Translations under genes and position numbers: made by a program
Part shown: positions 32,334 through 44,652 of the stretch, piece after piece
Layout of the letters: each line of letters begins with the position of its first letter
How positions within the stretch are numbered: the stretch's first letter is position 1
Notes under the pieces: generated by a model
What the model saw: the letters and a program-made list of their open reading frames with translations, nothing else
What the model was told of the DNA's origin: nothing
Databases searched by the model: none
Assembly (NCBI GenBank): GCA_029891385.1
Contig: CM057224.1
Coordinates: forward strand, 38,259,005 to 38,323,004
DNA: 64,000 nt
Direction: 5' to 3'
DNA from: Erythroxylum novogranatense
Lineage: Eukaryota; Streptophyta; Magnoliopsida; Malpighiales; Erythroxylaceae

Positions 32334-33489
32334 AATGAGAAACCATCATCGATGGTTCACCCAACTCATGCATATACGCATAATATATCATAATATATCA
32401 CACAGTCACAATACACAATCGAAACACTATCAGACACTTTACACACTTTCACTATAATCATACATTAGATAGGTCACTGAGAAGTTATCACATACTACAA
32501 GCATTCTCACTTTTCACAACACAGTCAGATGCATAATGCATGCCAATCCTCATTTTATGTCAGTGTTGTGACTGAGCATCAATATTGTCCCGATTCGGGC
32601 ACATTTCACAATAATCGCATTTTTGGCAAGTAGGAGAGCCCTCAGGGTATGCACTACTGCCCGCTCACATTAGAGATATGAGAGTCCTCTGGGTATGCAC
32701 TATTCCCCTTTTTGGCCTTAGGCCCTTTTCATTGATAATAGAGCTTAAAGCTCTGATCACTAATTGCTCCAGTCACAACTGTTAATTTACCACTTTTAAT
32801 CATGCCTAGCATGCACTCACACTTGCACAATCAATAACACAATTCAATCGATTCAATTGATCGTATTCAGAACACTTACTCAATATTCTATACACTGATT
32901 CACAATCACAAGGACTCACATTGTCAAACAATTTACACAACCACAACACATTTATCTCGCATTCACAACACTCACATTAACAACAAATCACTCATTCATA
33001 GAACACTTAACACACAAAGATTGAGGAACCAACTAGGTTACTCACCAGTAACTTCCGAGCAACTGCCTGGAAGTCCCAGCAATATCCGTGGACTGACGAT
33101 CCAACGGCGCCTCTATAACAATTCAAACGAATTCTCATCACTATATGCTCAATCAAATAAATTCGATAATGCACATGTCTTAATTCAAAAATTGTACGAT
33201 GCATGATCATGATTTTCCAGCTCTCTAATCTCATTTAGCTATCTCTCGCTTCACAACCAAAATTCACTATTCACTAGGTCAAAACATGACTCTTAGGTTA
33301 CATTTGATACTGTAATTGCCTCTCTCTCGATAATTTTGATCCCATTAATTAAAATTCGAGCTCTCAATCTTTACCACAATTGTAGACCTCTTTCTCTAGT
33401 TCACAACGAATCCAGAATTACCTCAATTGGAGGTCTACACCAAAAGATATAGCCTAAAAACCAAATTAATCCCATTCAAAATTTTGTCC

Positions 33490-33650
33490 CTCGCCGCAGC
33501 TTACTGTCTCTCGCCGCGGCATGAAAAGGGACGCTCGTTGCTCATCGTGACGTACGCTCGTCGCGGCGTACGCTTATTCCTTCGTCGCGACATAGAGCTC
33601 GCTGCTCGTCGCGACGTCTAATTATTTCTACGTTGCGACGTGCGAACCCT
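33490..33650. repeat. CG-rich block in LTR D (left)
   Basis: Dense CGCCGCGGC and CGTCGCGACG variants. In the right LTR (about 59571-59740) several TCGCGA units appear as TCATGA, which is what deamination of both CpG cytosines would give. Confidence 0.78.
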
Positions 33651-34025
33651 GGTTCGTCTTCTCCGATCGGCTTTCATTCTTTCTCTCTCTAAAAACCATC
33701 ATTAACTCACTCCAACTACCCAAACTAACATATTAAACACCATAAATGCAACAAACCATAATAAATAACAACATTAAACTCGATAAACTTACCAAATCAA
33801 AGCTCAATCCGTAAACCCTAAAAACCTCCTAAAATTCCTCAAGCTCTAACAATCACGGTGAACTCCTCAATCCAAACCAACCATCATCATCTCCAAGATC
33901 TCTAGCACTTCTTCAACCCCAAAGAAAGGAACAAATGAAAATCTCCAAGGGAGGAAGAGATCGTCGACGGGGAGAGAAGAGAAAGGAGAAGGAAATGCTT
34001 ATCTCCAATTTTCAAAACCTAACTC

Positions 34026-34035
34026 TTTATATAAA
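34026..34035 (-). promoter_or_regulatory. TATA box of LTR D (left copy)
   Basis: TTTATATAAA, a palindromic strong TATA, about 235 bases before the donor on the element strand; kept at 60109-60118 in the right LTR. Confidence 0.6.
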
Positions 34036-34667
34036 GATTTAAACCTATTGCTCACAAATTCACAAGTCCTCAATTTCTTTCAATCTCAGTCTCTAAATTT
34101 CACTAGCTCATCACAAAAATTCCTAAACTCGCAAATCTAAATTTTCCAAGCCATTTTTCAGTCAATTTCGGAACCGGAATCTAAATCATCAGTCTCTAGG
34201 TCATTTTTCCGATCCGGACACATAACTCTAATAATTCCAGAAAAATTCCCATAATTCCTCAAAAATATAAAATACACAATCCCATACTCAAATTCAAATT
34301 ATTCCTTAATTCTCAAGGTTCAATTCTCACTCTAAATCAACTATACAAACCCAATAATCCCAACATTCTTAATCAATCACAATTCACATAATTATCTCTA
34401 ATTTCACTTTAAATCAAATCTAACTCAATTATCTCAAAATTCACAATTCAACTCATAATCACAATTTAGATGCTGGAAAAATCATGAATGCATGTCACTA
34501 TGTATGCATGTGCAATTAACTCATTTATCACTGATGCAGAGACAAAACAAGCGTGCAGTTCAATTATGAATGCACCCAAAGCCGCGTGCAGTTCAATTAT
34601 GAATGCACCCAAAGCTATCCTATCCAAATTACCGATATGCCCATCACATCGGTAACGGGATGTTACA

Positions 34668-34681
34668 ATTCTCCCCTCCTA
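34668..34681 (-). promoter_or_regulatory. Polypurine tract of element D
   Basis: AGGAGGGGAGAAT on the element strand, immediately before the 3' LTR. Just upstream is the pre-PPT inverted repeat AAATTTCG...CGAAATTT. Confidence 0.87.
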
Positions 34682-35572
34682 AATAAAAATTTCGTCCCGA
34701 AATTTCATACCTGACTGGTTGAACAGATGAGGGTACTGCCTCCTCATGTGCTCCTCAGTCTCCCAAGTTGCCTCCTCTGATGAATGGTTCTTCTATAGGA
34801 CTTTCACCGATGGAATAACCCTGCTCCTCAATTGCTTGACCCGAGATCCGATAATCTGCACTGGCTCCTCAACATAACTCAGATCACTAGCTATCTCAAT
34901 CTCTTGAGCCAGAATCACATGAGTCGGGTCTAATCGGTATCTCCGGAGCATACTCACATGAAACACATCATGCAACTGGGACATCTCACTAGGCAAAGCC
35001 AATCTATAGGCCAACGGTCCAATCCTCTCAGTAATCTCATACGGACAGATATACCGAGGACTCAACTTGCCCTTACGGCCAAATCTCAGCACTCCTCTCC
35101 AAGGTGACACTCAGAGGAACACTCTGTCGCCTACACTGTACTCCATCTCACGTCGATGCTGATCCACATAACTCTTCTGTCTATCCTGAGCCGCCTTGAT
35201 GCGACTCTGAATCAATCTCACTTTATCCACTGTATCCTGGATTAGCTCGGGACCCTCGAGCATCCTCACACCCTCTTCATCCCAGTAAAGAGGTGATCTA
35301 CAATGTCGCCCATATAAGGCCTCATACGGCATTATCCAATACCGCCTGCATCGATTATTGTACGCAAACTCAACCAGAGCCAAGTACTGATCCCAAGCAC
35401 CTCTGAACTCTAATACACAAGCTCTCAGCATATCCTCAACAGTCTTGATCGTCCTCTCACTCTGCCCATCTGTCTGAGGATGAAATGATGTACTAAAGTT
35501 CAACCTCGAACCCAAAGCTGACTGCAGGCTCCTCCAGAACCTCGAAGTAAATTTGGGATCCCTATCTGACAC
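34682..35572 (-). pseudogene. Element D integrase C-terminal half, GPY region and chromodomain
   Basis: One frame with stops at 35111-35113 (TGA) and 34793-34795 (TAG for the Trp of VLWRNHS). It starts with [12 protein letters not shown], keeps the catalytic Glu in GQSERTIKT, then shows [25 protein letters not shown] (G to C in the GPY motif) and a chromodomain interrupted by the TAG. Confidence 0.9.
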
Positions 35573-36334
35573 TATCGATACTGGGACCCCATGCAGTCAC
35601 ACAATCTCTGCCACATACTTCTGGGCCAACTGATCGAGAGTATTATTCTCTCGCACTGGCAAGAAGTGAGCCGATTTGGTCAACCGGTCCACTATGACCC
35701 AGATCGCATCATGCTGCCTCGGCGTCCTAGGCAACCCCATAATAAAGCCCATAATAATCCGCTCCCATTTCCACTCTGGAATGGGTAACGAATGCAATCT
35801 CCCAACTGGGCCTCGTGCTCACTTAACTCACCGCACGCCGGACCGAGAAACGAACTCTCCCACTTGCCTCTTCATACCTGGCCACCAGAAATGCAACTTA
35901 AGGGTATTATACATCTTGGTAACGCCAAGATGCATCGCATAAGCGGCCACATGCGCCTCCTCTAAAATCTCTCGTCTCAGATCATCTACATCCGGGACAC
36001 ATAATCTCTGACCCATCCAAAGAGTCCCATCTCTCAACTCAAAATCAGCAGTCAACCCTGATCTGACTCTATCCATCAATCTCACTAACATAGGATCCCG
36101 ATCCTGGACTCTCCGGATCCTATCGAGCAATATCGGCCTAAGCCTCAGAGTAGCTATCCGGGCTCCATCTTGATTCAAATCCATCTGCACATTAAGAGCT
36201 CTCAACTGAATCAAACTGGGCAATCTCTCAATCTGAATCTGAGCTGCACTGATATGAGATCTCCTACTCAAAGCATCTGCTACCACATTAGCCTTCCCTG
36301 GATGATACTCTATCGTGCAGTCATAGTCCTTCAA
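35573..36334 (-). pseudogene. Element D RNase H end, integrase finger and first catalytic Asp
   Basis: 36334-35828 reads [25 protein letters not shown] and onward to HVAAYAMHLG, but the CxxC of the finger is lost through a shift (RSGVR then TGA). 35797-35597 resumes the frame with LPIPEWKWERI, the Asp position reading MGF instead of MDF, and VDRLTKSAHFLPV. A TGA at 35597-35599 replaces the Arg of VRLHGVP, a CGA-to-TGA change. Confidence 0.88.
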
Positions 36335-36343
36335 CAGCTCAAT

Positions 36344-36676
36344 CTATCTCCTCTGTCTCAGATTCAACTCTCTCTGACTCAACAGATATTTCAGACTCTT
36401 ATGATCAGTGAAGATCTGGAACGTCTCCCCATACAAATAATGTCTCCAGATCTTCAAAGCAAACACCACTGCAGCCAACTCCAAATCATGCACTGGGTAA
36501 TTAACCTCGTGAGACCTCAACTGTCTCGAGGCATACGCTATAACTCTCCCATGCTGCATCAGAACACTGCCTAATCCCTGCTGCGAAGCATCACTAAATA
36601 CCTCGAAACCTCCGGACCCTGATGGCAAAGCTAACACTGGCGCTGTAGTCAATCGATGCCTAAGCTCCTCTGACAC
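36344..36676 (-). pseudogene. Element D RNase H
   Basis: [25 protein letters not shown] and [11 protein letters not shown] are all present. The segment ends at a TAG for the Trp of RRWIELL (TGG to TAG). One frameshift separates it from RT upstream. Confidence 0.9.
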
Positions 36677-37782
36677 TCATCAGTCCATCTGAAGGCCACA
36701 TTCTTCCTCAGAAGTTTTGTCAAAGGGGCTGAGATCACTGAAAACTCCTCGACAAACCTCCGGTAATATCCTGCTAGTCCAAGGAAACTCCGAACCTCTG
36801 ACACGTTCCTTGGGACCTCCCAACTCCTCACTACCTCAATCTTGTGAGGATCAACCCGGATACCCTCACCAGACACAATATGGCCTAGGAATACTACCTC
36901 ATCAAGCCAAAATTCACATTTCGTGAATTTGGCATACAGTTGTCTCTCCCTCATGATCTGCAATACAATCCTCAGATGCTCCGCATGCTCCTGTCTACTC
37001 CTCGAGTACACCAGAATATCATTAATAAACACAATCACGAACTGATCTAGGTAGGGCTGAAAGACCTTATTCATCAAGGTCATGAAGGCTGCCGGGGCAT
37101 TGGTCAACCCAAACGGCATCACTAAGAACTCGAAATGCCCATACCTGCTCCTGAAAGCACTCTTAGGAACGTCGGCCTCTATAATCCTCAACTGATAATA
37201 CCCTGACCTCATATCCAACTTAGTAAACACCTGAGCTCCCTGCAACTGGTCAAATAGATCATCGATCCTAGGCAGTGGGTACTTATTCTTCACTGTCACT
37301 CGATTCAGCTGCCTATAATCGATGCACAACCTCAAAGTCCCATCCTTCTTCTTCACAAACAACACTGGGGCTCCCCACGGCGAAACACTCGGCCTAATAA
37401 ATCCCTTATCCAACAACTCCTGCAACTGAGACTTAAGCTCCCTCAGTTCCACCGGTGCCATCCTATATGGAGGTATAGATATAGGAACGGTACCTGGAAC
37501 AAGGTCAATCTCAAACTCCGTCTCCCGATCCGGCGACAAACCCGATAACTCATCGGGGAACACATCTGAAAATTTCCTAATCACGGGAATATCCTGCAAC
37601 CTCTGCTCAATCCTGGTATCTACCACATGAGCCAAATACGCCTCACAACCTCCCTGCATCAACCTCAGGGCACTTAGAAAGGAAATCATCCTAGCTGGCA
37701 CTGCCTGACTAACACCTCGAAAAACAGCTCTAGGCTGACCAGGAGATTCTAACACGACCTCCTTGGTATAACAATCCATCAC
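36649..37782 (-). pseudogene. Element D RT
   Basis: Open for 377 codons. [67 protein letters not shown] and [12 protein letters not shown] are intact. The active site reads FINDILVYS: the first Asp of F-x-D-D is Asn, one G-to-A change, predicting loss of activity. Confidence 0.92.
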
Positions 37783-38228
37783 ACCCTATGCATGATGGCG
37801 TCACCCATCCCTGAATCGATCAATATCTCTCAAAGACAAAACTATAAGGTCCGCACTCAACTCTGCCTGATCAATCACTATCGAACACTCTTGCAGACCT
37901 CTCCCAAAATCGTCAGACTACCTAGAGGCGCATCACCTCTAACCCACACCGCAATCTCTCCCTATCACAATGCAATCTACATGCCACATGCGGTAATGAA
38001 AGAATGAGTGGATCCAGGATCCATCAATGCATAAACCTCAAAGCCATAAATCGAAAGCATACCCGCAACAATATCTGGAGACTCCTTAGCCTCCTGCCGA
38101 GTCATGGCATAGACTCTAGCCTGGGACTGCTGACAGCTGCTCGGTCCCTCGGACCTCACTACGGACCCCTCGGCTCGGCCTCGGCCTCTACCTCGGCCCC
38201 TGAAACCTGATTCACCTCCACGACTCTG
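37783..38228 (-). pseudogene. Element D protease, decayed
   Basis: At 38159-37977 the frame gives ARVYAMTRQEAKESPDIVAGML then [14 protein letters not shown], the aspartic protease site. Downstream to RT the reading frame is broken several times. Confidence 0.85.
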
Positions 38229-38566
38229 CTACACTGTGGTATGACTGCCTGACCTACCAGTCATAGCAGACTGGGCCTCCACAGTAAAAGGACACTCTCG
38301 GAGTTGATGGTCCATGGAACCATACTTGAGACACGCTCCGGTAAACCTCCAGCACTCCCCATTGTGCCTCCTCTCACAATACTCACATAGCAGGATCATC
38401 TGGCCTGAACCTCTAGCACCGCTACGGCTACCACTAGACTGAGCAAATCTGCCCCTCTGCCCAAATCTGGACTGTCTACCTCCTCCAGATGACCTGAAGG
38501 TCCTGGTTTGGCGCTTACCAAATCCTATGCTCTCACTACCCTGACTGCCACTCGATCTCTTGCCAC
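38229..38566 (-). pseudogene. Element D gag, zinc knuckle part (left of F)
   Basis: Basic Ser/Gly/Arg tail followed by CEYCERRHNGEC and CLKYGSMDHQLREC. The second Cys of the CCHC knuckle is Tyr. Joins conceptually with 48272-48977 across element F. Confidence 0.88.
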
Positions 38567-38571
38567 TGGGG
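38567..38571. repeat. Target-site duplication of element F, left copy (TGGGG)
   Basis: Repeated at 48272-48276. Confidence 0.9.
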
Positions 38572-40421
38572 TGTAGGAAAATCCCGATGTGAGCATCACA
38601 TGCCCACGGTGCGGAAAACAAAAATTTTTACTCCGGGACCTTCCCGAAAGCCAGGATCCATGTGTCTATACAACAAACTCAAACCATAACGGCCAAAGGA
38701 GACCGTCTCTAACGGTATCCACGCAGAGATTGAAGAACCTAACCGGGACAAACCCTTTGACCCGGGAATAGTTAGAACAAGTTAAAGACTGCTAGATCTT
38801 ACCTTATTCTTGAAGAGCTAAAGAAAAGATGATGAGGAGGATGAGAAGCTTGATGATCGATGGTGGTAGCTTGAAAGATAAAACTCCTTTTATCTTCCAC
38901 CAAAAACCAACGAAGATGAGAGCTTAAAGAGATAAAAACCCTTTGTTCTTACTTTTATTCAAAAGCAACGACCATCATCCTTTCTTCTCATTTGCCATGT
39001 GTCTTTAACACTTAAAGACATATTAAATGCTAAAGTGGGAGATGCTTCCACGTTAGCCACTTTATATATATATATATAAAAAGTTAAACTTGTCTTCTCC
39101 TTCATGCTTCCACGTTGCAACATATATATATATATTAATTCTTTAATTAATTAATAATATATATATATATTAATGTCAAGTGGTCCATCACACCGGGTCG
39201 GTCCCATGGCCTCACCGGTCCCGATATGGGAAAAACCCCGAAAACCTTTTTTCAAAGAATGTCGATGTCGCGATCTCATCGGGACATATCTCGATCTCAT
39301 CGGGATCCATTTAATCCTTTGCTCTCCATATATCGAACTCTATCCAAAACTATTTTACTTAATTCTCCGAGACACTCATATACGCAGACCCATTAGGTTC
39401 CGGCTATGTTGGCCACTTAGATTAACACTTAATCCAAGCAAGTCATGAGCGGTATCTTGCAACACATCATGACCCCAATCGATCGAAAGTAATTGATTTG
39501 ACGAATGAACATGTATTCATCATGAACCATATCACTAACCTTTCCATGACAATTACCGTGCAATTCGCCCTTTCACCATGCTATACCCCACTTGGTTATG
39601 AGTATGGGCAAAGTGTCAATTCTTTACTAGACTGACTATGTCAAATCTAGTCCAAGTGATTTCAGTTCTTGTCCTGGGACTCATTACTTTATATGTCAAT
39701 GAAGACATTCTTCATGACATATATGCTCCGACGTAGACTTCCTAGTAATGACCCCGACAAGAGGCCATGGGTATCATCTTCGCTATCACGTGGTGAATCC
39801 TCTATTGGCTACTCAATTACCTTCAATACCTCAAGTCGCACTCCAATCACCACCCTATGAGCGACCTTTGTAAAGGCAACAAGGAATGGAGTCAGCACGT
39901 AATCAAGATCAAGATATCCTCGAGCACCTCAAGTCTAAGGATACTTGCACCATTGCTATGATGAGATTATCACTGACATTAGAATAGGACATCCATGTGA
40001 TGAACTCATAGCAGGTCATCCAATGTACTTACTACCTCTAGTAAGCATCCACATCTCAACTCTAAATATCTCATATTTACAGCTTCTGAGATCCACTGCT
40101 TGATCAAATCAAGGAGCTTGAGATGTACTAGTCTCTCCGGATTACCGATGTCCAGTCTCAGTAATCCTATGACTAGGGATAATTTAGATACTGACATAAT
40201 TGCACATGATAGGAATCTCAGTAGTATGATCACATCACAATTCCCTTCATGCTATGTCATATATCATGGACTTCATTAATTTGCTTATAGATCAATATCC
40301 ATTCATAAATAATGAACATCAAGTTAATGAAATATGCCTTTCTTTATTTATTCATAAAGACTGTACACAAATTTGTACAAAATGCGCTAAAGGCGATTGC
40401 CTTCAGGACAAAACTCTAACA
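38572..40421 (-). repeat. Element F 3' LTR (left)
   Basis: About 1.85 kb. Contains a TA-rich microsatellite pair (39062-39080 and 39122-39172) in the promoter-like zone and the donor-like leader end near 38812. Differs from the right LTR by many small changes, notable ones at CAG/CTG-type sites. Confidence 0.92.
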
Positions 40422-40433
40422 ATCTCCCACTTG
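40422..40433 (-). promoter_or_regulatory. Polypurine tract of element F
   Basis: AAGTGGGAGAT directly before the 3' LTR, the same as in E. Confidence 0.85.
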
Positions 40434-40512
40434 ACCTAAAGCCAATCGCCTTGATATCTAATACCATAGGCGAGTACATGAGAATCAAAACTCTTTTGTG
40501 ATAATGGCTTTG

Positions 40513-41261
40513 TCAATGGATCGCAATATTCGCTTTCGGTGGGAATTCTCTCGATCTGGACATCACCGCCTTATGATCTCCCCGATCGATGATATCTGCG
40601 AGTACGTGTTTGATCATTGATGAGACCTTGGTTCTTTCGCACAAGAATAGCCTCATTGTTGTCACAATACAACCGCATGGGCCCATCATCGCTAGGAACC
40701 ACACCAAGTTCAAGAATGAACTTCGATCCAAACTGCTTCCTTCTTTACGCAAGCTGCAATGTACTCTGCCTCGGTCGTTGAATCGACAGTCGTCTCTTGT
40801 TTGGAACTCTTCCAACTGACCGCCCCACCACTCAGTGTGAATACATAACCTGATTGGGATTTGGAATCATCCTTATCAGATTGAAAACTGGCATCTGTAT
40901 ACCCGCTCACTTTGAGATATCCATCTCCATATATCAAGAAAACATCCTTAGTCTTTCGCAAGTACTTGAGGATATTCTTGATCGCCACCCAGTGACCCTC
41001 ACCAGGATCCGATTGGTATCTGCTCGTAACACTTAGAGCATATGATACATCGGGTCTCGTACATAGCATTGCATACATAATAGATCCTACCGCAGATGCA
41101 TACGGGATCATATTCATGCGCATCCTCTCATCTTGTGTCTTAGGACACATAGATTTCGAGAGTGTTATCCCATGAGTCACGGAAGGTAACCTCTCTGGAT
41201 TGCTCCATGCTAAACCTTTTAGCATCTTGTCTATGTACGTTGATTGTGAAAGACCAAGCAA
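40513..41261 (-). pseudogene. Element F RNase H and RT C-terminus
   Basis: LLGLSQSTYIDKMLK, PYASAVGSIMYAMLCTRPDVSYAL, NILKYLRKTKDVFLIY, then GYTDASFQSDKDDSKSQSGYVF and SSKQETTVDSTTEAEYIA: the copia RNase H with its Asp, Glu and Asp residues. The tail to about 40513 (LVWFLAMMGP...) is in a shifted frame. Confidence 0.9.
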
Positions 41262-41333
41262 CCTTTTTTATCTATCTCTATAAATCTTTATCCCAAGGAT
41301 ATAAGTTGCTTCACCAAGGTCTTTCATGGAAAA

Positions 41334-41936
41334 TTATTTGGACAACCAAATCTTGACTGATTGTAGCATAGAGACATCGTTTCCTAGCAATAATATGTCA
41401 TCTACATACAGCACAAGGAATACGATTGCAGTCCCATTAACCTTCTTATACACACAGTGTTCATCCGGATTTTGTGAGAAACCAAACTCTTTGATTACCT
41501 CATCAAAACGGATATTCCAACTACTGGATGCCATTTTCAATCCATAGATGGATTTCTGAAGCTTGCATACCTTTTCGCCATCATTGGAGGTGAAGGCCTC
41601 AGGTTGTGTCATATACACATCCTCAACTAAATTTCCATTTAGGAAAGTTGTCTTCACATCCATTTGCCATATCACATAATCATAATGAGTGGTAATGGCT
41701 AGGAGTATTCTAATGGATTTAAGCATTGCTACTAGGCTGAAGGTCTCGTCATAGTCAACTCCTTGTCTTTGACGAAAGCCTTTAGCCACAAGCCTTGCTT
41801 TATAGGTAATTACATTACAATCTATGTCAGTTTTCTTTTTGAAAACCCATTTACACCCTATAGGTTTGATTCCTTCGGGTGCCTCAACCAAAGTCCATAC
41901 TTGGTTTTCATACATGGAATCCATTTCAGCCTTCAT
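41334..41936 (-). pseudogene. Element F RT
   Basis: Starts at AMKAEMDSMYENQVWTLVE and carries KARLVAKGFRQ, YDETFSLVAMLKSIR, IWQMDVKTTFLNGNL and the intact active site YVDDILLLGND. It is bounded by a TGA upstream (Trp of KWLQ in E) and by TAA downstream (CAA in E). Several missense changes but the catalytic residues are present. Confidence 0.92.
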
Positions 41937-42757
41937 GGCTTGAAGTCATTTATCAGACTCTGAACTCTTCAGAACCTCTTCATAGGTGGTAGGCTCATCA
42001 TCTTCTATGAGCAATCGTCATCCTGCTCATTCACGAAATCCATATCTCTAGAACAGAGCGTATCCTACGTGACCTACTGAACTTCGTGTGTTGTAGAAGG
42101 TTGAACTGTTACTTCATCTCAGATGAGTCACGCTTTGAGTTCAGCAGATTGATATCGCTGCTCGAGCATCCCAACTTCTTCAAGCTTAATTTTGCTCCCA
42201 CCGCCTTCTTGTAAAAGAAACTCTTTCTCTAAAGACAGCGTGCTTGAAACAAACACCTTTTGTTCCTCGTGAAGGTAGAATTGATATCCCATTGTTTCTT
42301 TAGGATATCCTACGAGCAGACTCTTGTCGACTTTGCATCAAGTTTATCCGACCGTGACCGCTTCACATAAGCGTGACAACTCCAAACTTTCAAATGAGTA
42401 AGATAGGGTCTTTTGTTAGTCCACATCTCATATGAAGTAACATCAACTATCTTTGATGGAACTCGCTTAACAAGTAAACAAATTGCCTCAAGTGCATACC
42501 CCAAAAGGATTTTGGTAACTTTGCAAAGCCCATCATTGATCGTACTCATGTCTAATAAGGTTCGATTTCTCCTTTCGCCACACCATTATGCCGTGGTGTG
42601 TAAGGAGGAGTCCATTGAGATAAAATCCCATTATCTCCGAGATAATCCAAAAACTGTTGGTCTAAGTATTCCCCAACACGATCTGATCGTAATGTCTTGA
42701 TACTTTTCCCAAGTTGGTTTTCTACTTCATTTCAATTATTTGAACTTTTCAAATGCT
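41937..42757 (-). pseudogene. Element F integrase C-terminal region, decayed
   Basis: Fragments in different frames: 42549-42310 gives YALEAICLLVKRVPSKIVDVTSYEMW and THLKVWSCHAYVKR, matching E near 54160-54300. Other pieces between 41937 and 42310 align to E by nucleotide but not in one frame. Confidence 0.82.
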
Positions 42758-43768
42758 TCAGATTTGTATCTCATCGAATCTGTACCCATATTGAGAATAA
42801 TCATCGATAAAGGTAATGAAGTAAAGACAACCACTTCTGGCATGGATGGACATCGGACCACATACATCTGAATGTATCAGGTCTAATACTCCAGTCGCTC
42901 GTTCACCCTTTCCCTTAAAGGGTAATTTAGTCATCTTGCCTACTAAACAAGATTCGCATGTGTCATATGATTCATAATCAAATGACCCTAAACTTCCACT
43001 CTTATGGAGCTTAGCTATGCGTCTCTCATTTATATGGCCAAGGCGACAATGCCATAAGTAAGTTGATTTTAAATTATCTCGTTTATATCTTTTCGTGTCA
43101 TTGACATTCATAATTGGATGTGACATATCTAATATGTAAATTCCATTGCATAATGTACCAATATCATAAAGCATTCCATTCAAACTAATAGAACAACCAT
43201 TGTTACTAAAAGTCACATGGAAACCAACTCTATTTAAACAAGAAACAGACAATATGTTCTTTGTTAATACAGGTACAAAATAACATTCATCCAATTTAAT
43301 TACAAGCCCAGTGGGGAGTGACAACAAGTAAGTGCCTATGGCTAATGCAACAACTCTTGCTCCATTTCCCACACGCAGGTCTATCTCTCCCTTCATGAGC
43401 TGTCTACTATCCCTGAGGCCCTGCATATCATTGCATATGTGTGAGCCACAACCGGTATCTAATACCCATATGTTATGGTCGTAAATGATTAACCTCAATG
43501 ACAAACATACGAAGAAGTCAAGCATCCGATGCCTTCTTCGCTTCAATTCTTCCAGATAGACTTTATAGCCCGCTTCCAAAGGCCGCCTTGCCACAATGGA
43601 AGCAAGCTCCTTTGGTGCGCTTTGGTTTTCTTCTTGGCTGCACTTCCTTTTGGTTTTTAGACCTTTTCTTCTTCTTTTTTTCTTGGAACCGTAAGAAGAG
43701 TCCACCATAAGCACTTGCTTGCTATCCTTCTTGATAGCTTGCTCATTGCTCGAAAGCAGATTGATCAA
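42758..43768 (-). pseudogene. Element F gag end, protease, GAG-preIntegrase and integrase core start
   Basis: 336-codon frame. The gag zinc knuckle is scrambled by a shift. Protease core WVLDTGCGSHIC (usually DSG) follows, then the integrase HHCC finger WHCRLGHINERRIAKLH...CESCLVGK and the start of the core with the first Asp in HSDVCGPMS and FITFIDDYSQYGY. Confidence 0.9.
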
Positions 43769-44301
43769 CTCAGAATTGTCGTGGATATTTGGTTCATCCG
43801 ATAGTTTAACACAAACCGTGAATAACTATCGACATCCAACTAGAATTAAGTCAACACTTAATTCATAATCCATAACAAAACCTAAGACGGCCAACCTCTT
43901 AATATACCCATTCATCTTCATGCATCTTGCACCGCAGATGAACCCGAGTCATCTTAGTAGTGAAGAGTAGCCTCGAGGTCTCGAACCTTCGGGCCGAGCT
44001 TACTCATCAAACAGCTCTCTAAGATGAAACACTATGGTATTAGCATCCATAGACTCATCCGCTTCGCAGCTCGTGACATCGAGGCAAGCATAATGCAGTA
44101 GCCATGTCACTGTCTTTAAGATGTTTACGATATGCTTTCGATCCTCATCGAAGCATCGATGGCAGTGGATCGGAAGTGGAACATCTAGACATATCCTAGT
44201 TCCTCATACCGAGAACAATTTCGATTTCACCAATCGAGAAAATTAGGTCCAGCTTAATTTGTTCGAGTGCATGTTTAGCGCAAGTTCACACCGGAAGTCA
44301 T
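43769..44301 (-). pseudogene. Element F gag N-terminal region
   Basis: ATG at 44301-44299 starts MTSGVNL and soon stops. The sequence aligns with E gag (52332 onward) but is broken repeatedly. The ATG follows the acceptor-like TTTCCTATAG (44313-44312) by ten bases. Confidence 0.8.
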
Positions 44302-44462
44302 CTTCAATAACCTATAGGAAAAGAGAGAAAGAATGTTAGAATAGAATTACATGCATGATCATAAGGACTTGCATGACATGCATATGGCTCCCACTAGTTT
44401 CAAAGAATCCATAACCCTCAAGATTTAATCCAAGAAACATTATGACAAAATGTCCTAGTGGG

Positions 44463-44652
44463 TCGATATCCCACATTACTAAAATGACCTCGGGTTTACC
44501 CAACAAGCCACCTTAGGTCAATCGGTAGGTATCGGTCATACCAATTGCATCATAGATATCCGACATTACTAAAAGGACCTTGGGTTTACCCAACAAGCCA
44601 CCTTAGATCTATCGGCAGGTATCGGTCATACCATTTGCTTCATAGATGCAAC
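44463..44652. repeat. 90-bp tandem repeat in the F leader
   Basis: Two units, each with ACATTACTAAAA, GGGTTTACCCAACAAGCCACC and GTATCGGTCATACCA. E has the equivalent pair at about 51989-52168, so the duplication predates both. Confidence 0.85.

Larger units (their letters stand above)
32295..33792 (-). other. Candidate leader intron inside LTR D (left copy)
   Basis: Donor G at 33792 (GTAAGT) and acceptor AG at 32296-32295, 1498 bases; the right LTR preserves both (59877 and 58378) with almost the same length, 1500 bases, despite other changes. The right copy has the stronger TTTTTCAG. Consensus-based only. Confidence 0.42.
31911..34667 (-). repeat. Element D 3' LTR (left)
   Basis: About 2.76 kb. 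On the element strand it holds a TATA box (34026-34035), a leader, the donor TTTG|GTAAGT (33792), a CG-rich block (about 33490-33650), a stem-loop (32320-32333) and an acceptor-like TTTTTTAG at 32296-32295. Confidence 0.92.

Noticed and set aside
39062..39172. Centromeric or telomeric satellite
   Set aside because: Short TA microsatellites present in all four E/F LTRs as part of the promoter zone; no long satellite monomer or telomere repeat.
40006..40233. Conserved 75-residue protein (also 47856-48083)
   Set aside because: Occurs in both F LTRs only because the LTRs are copies; no domain and LTR location.
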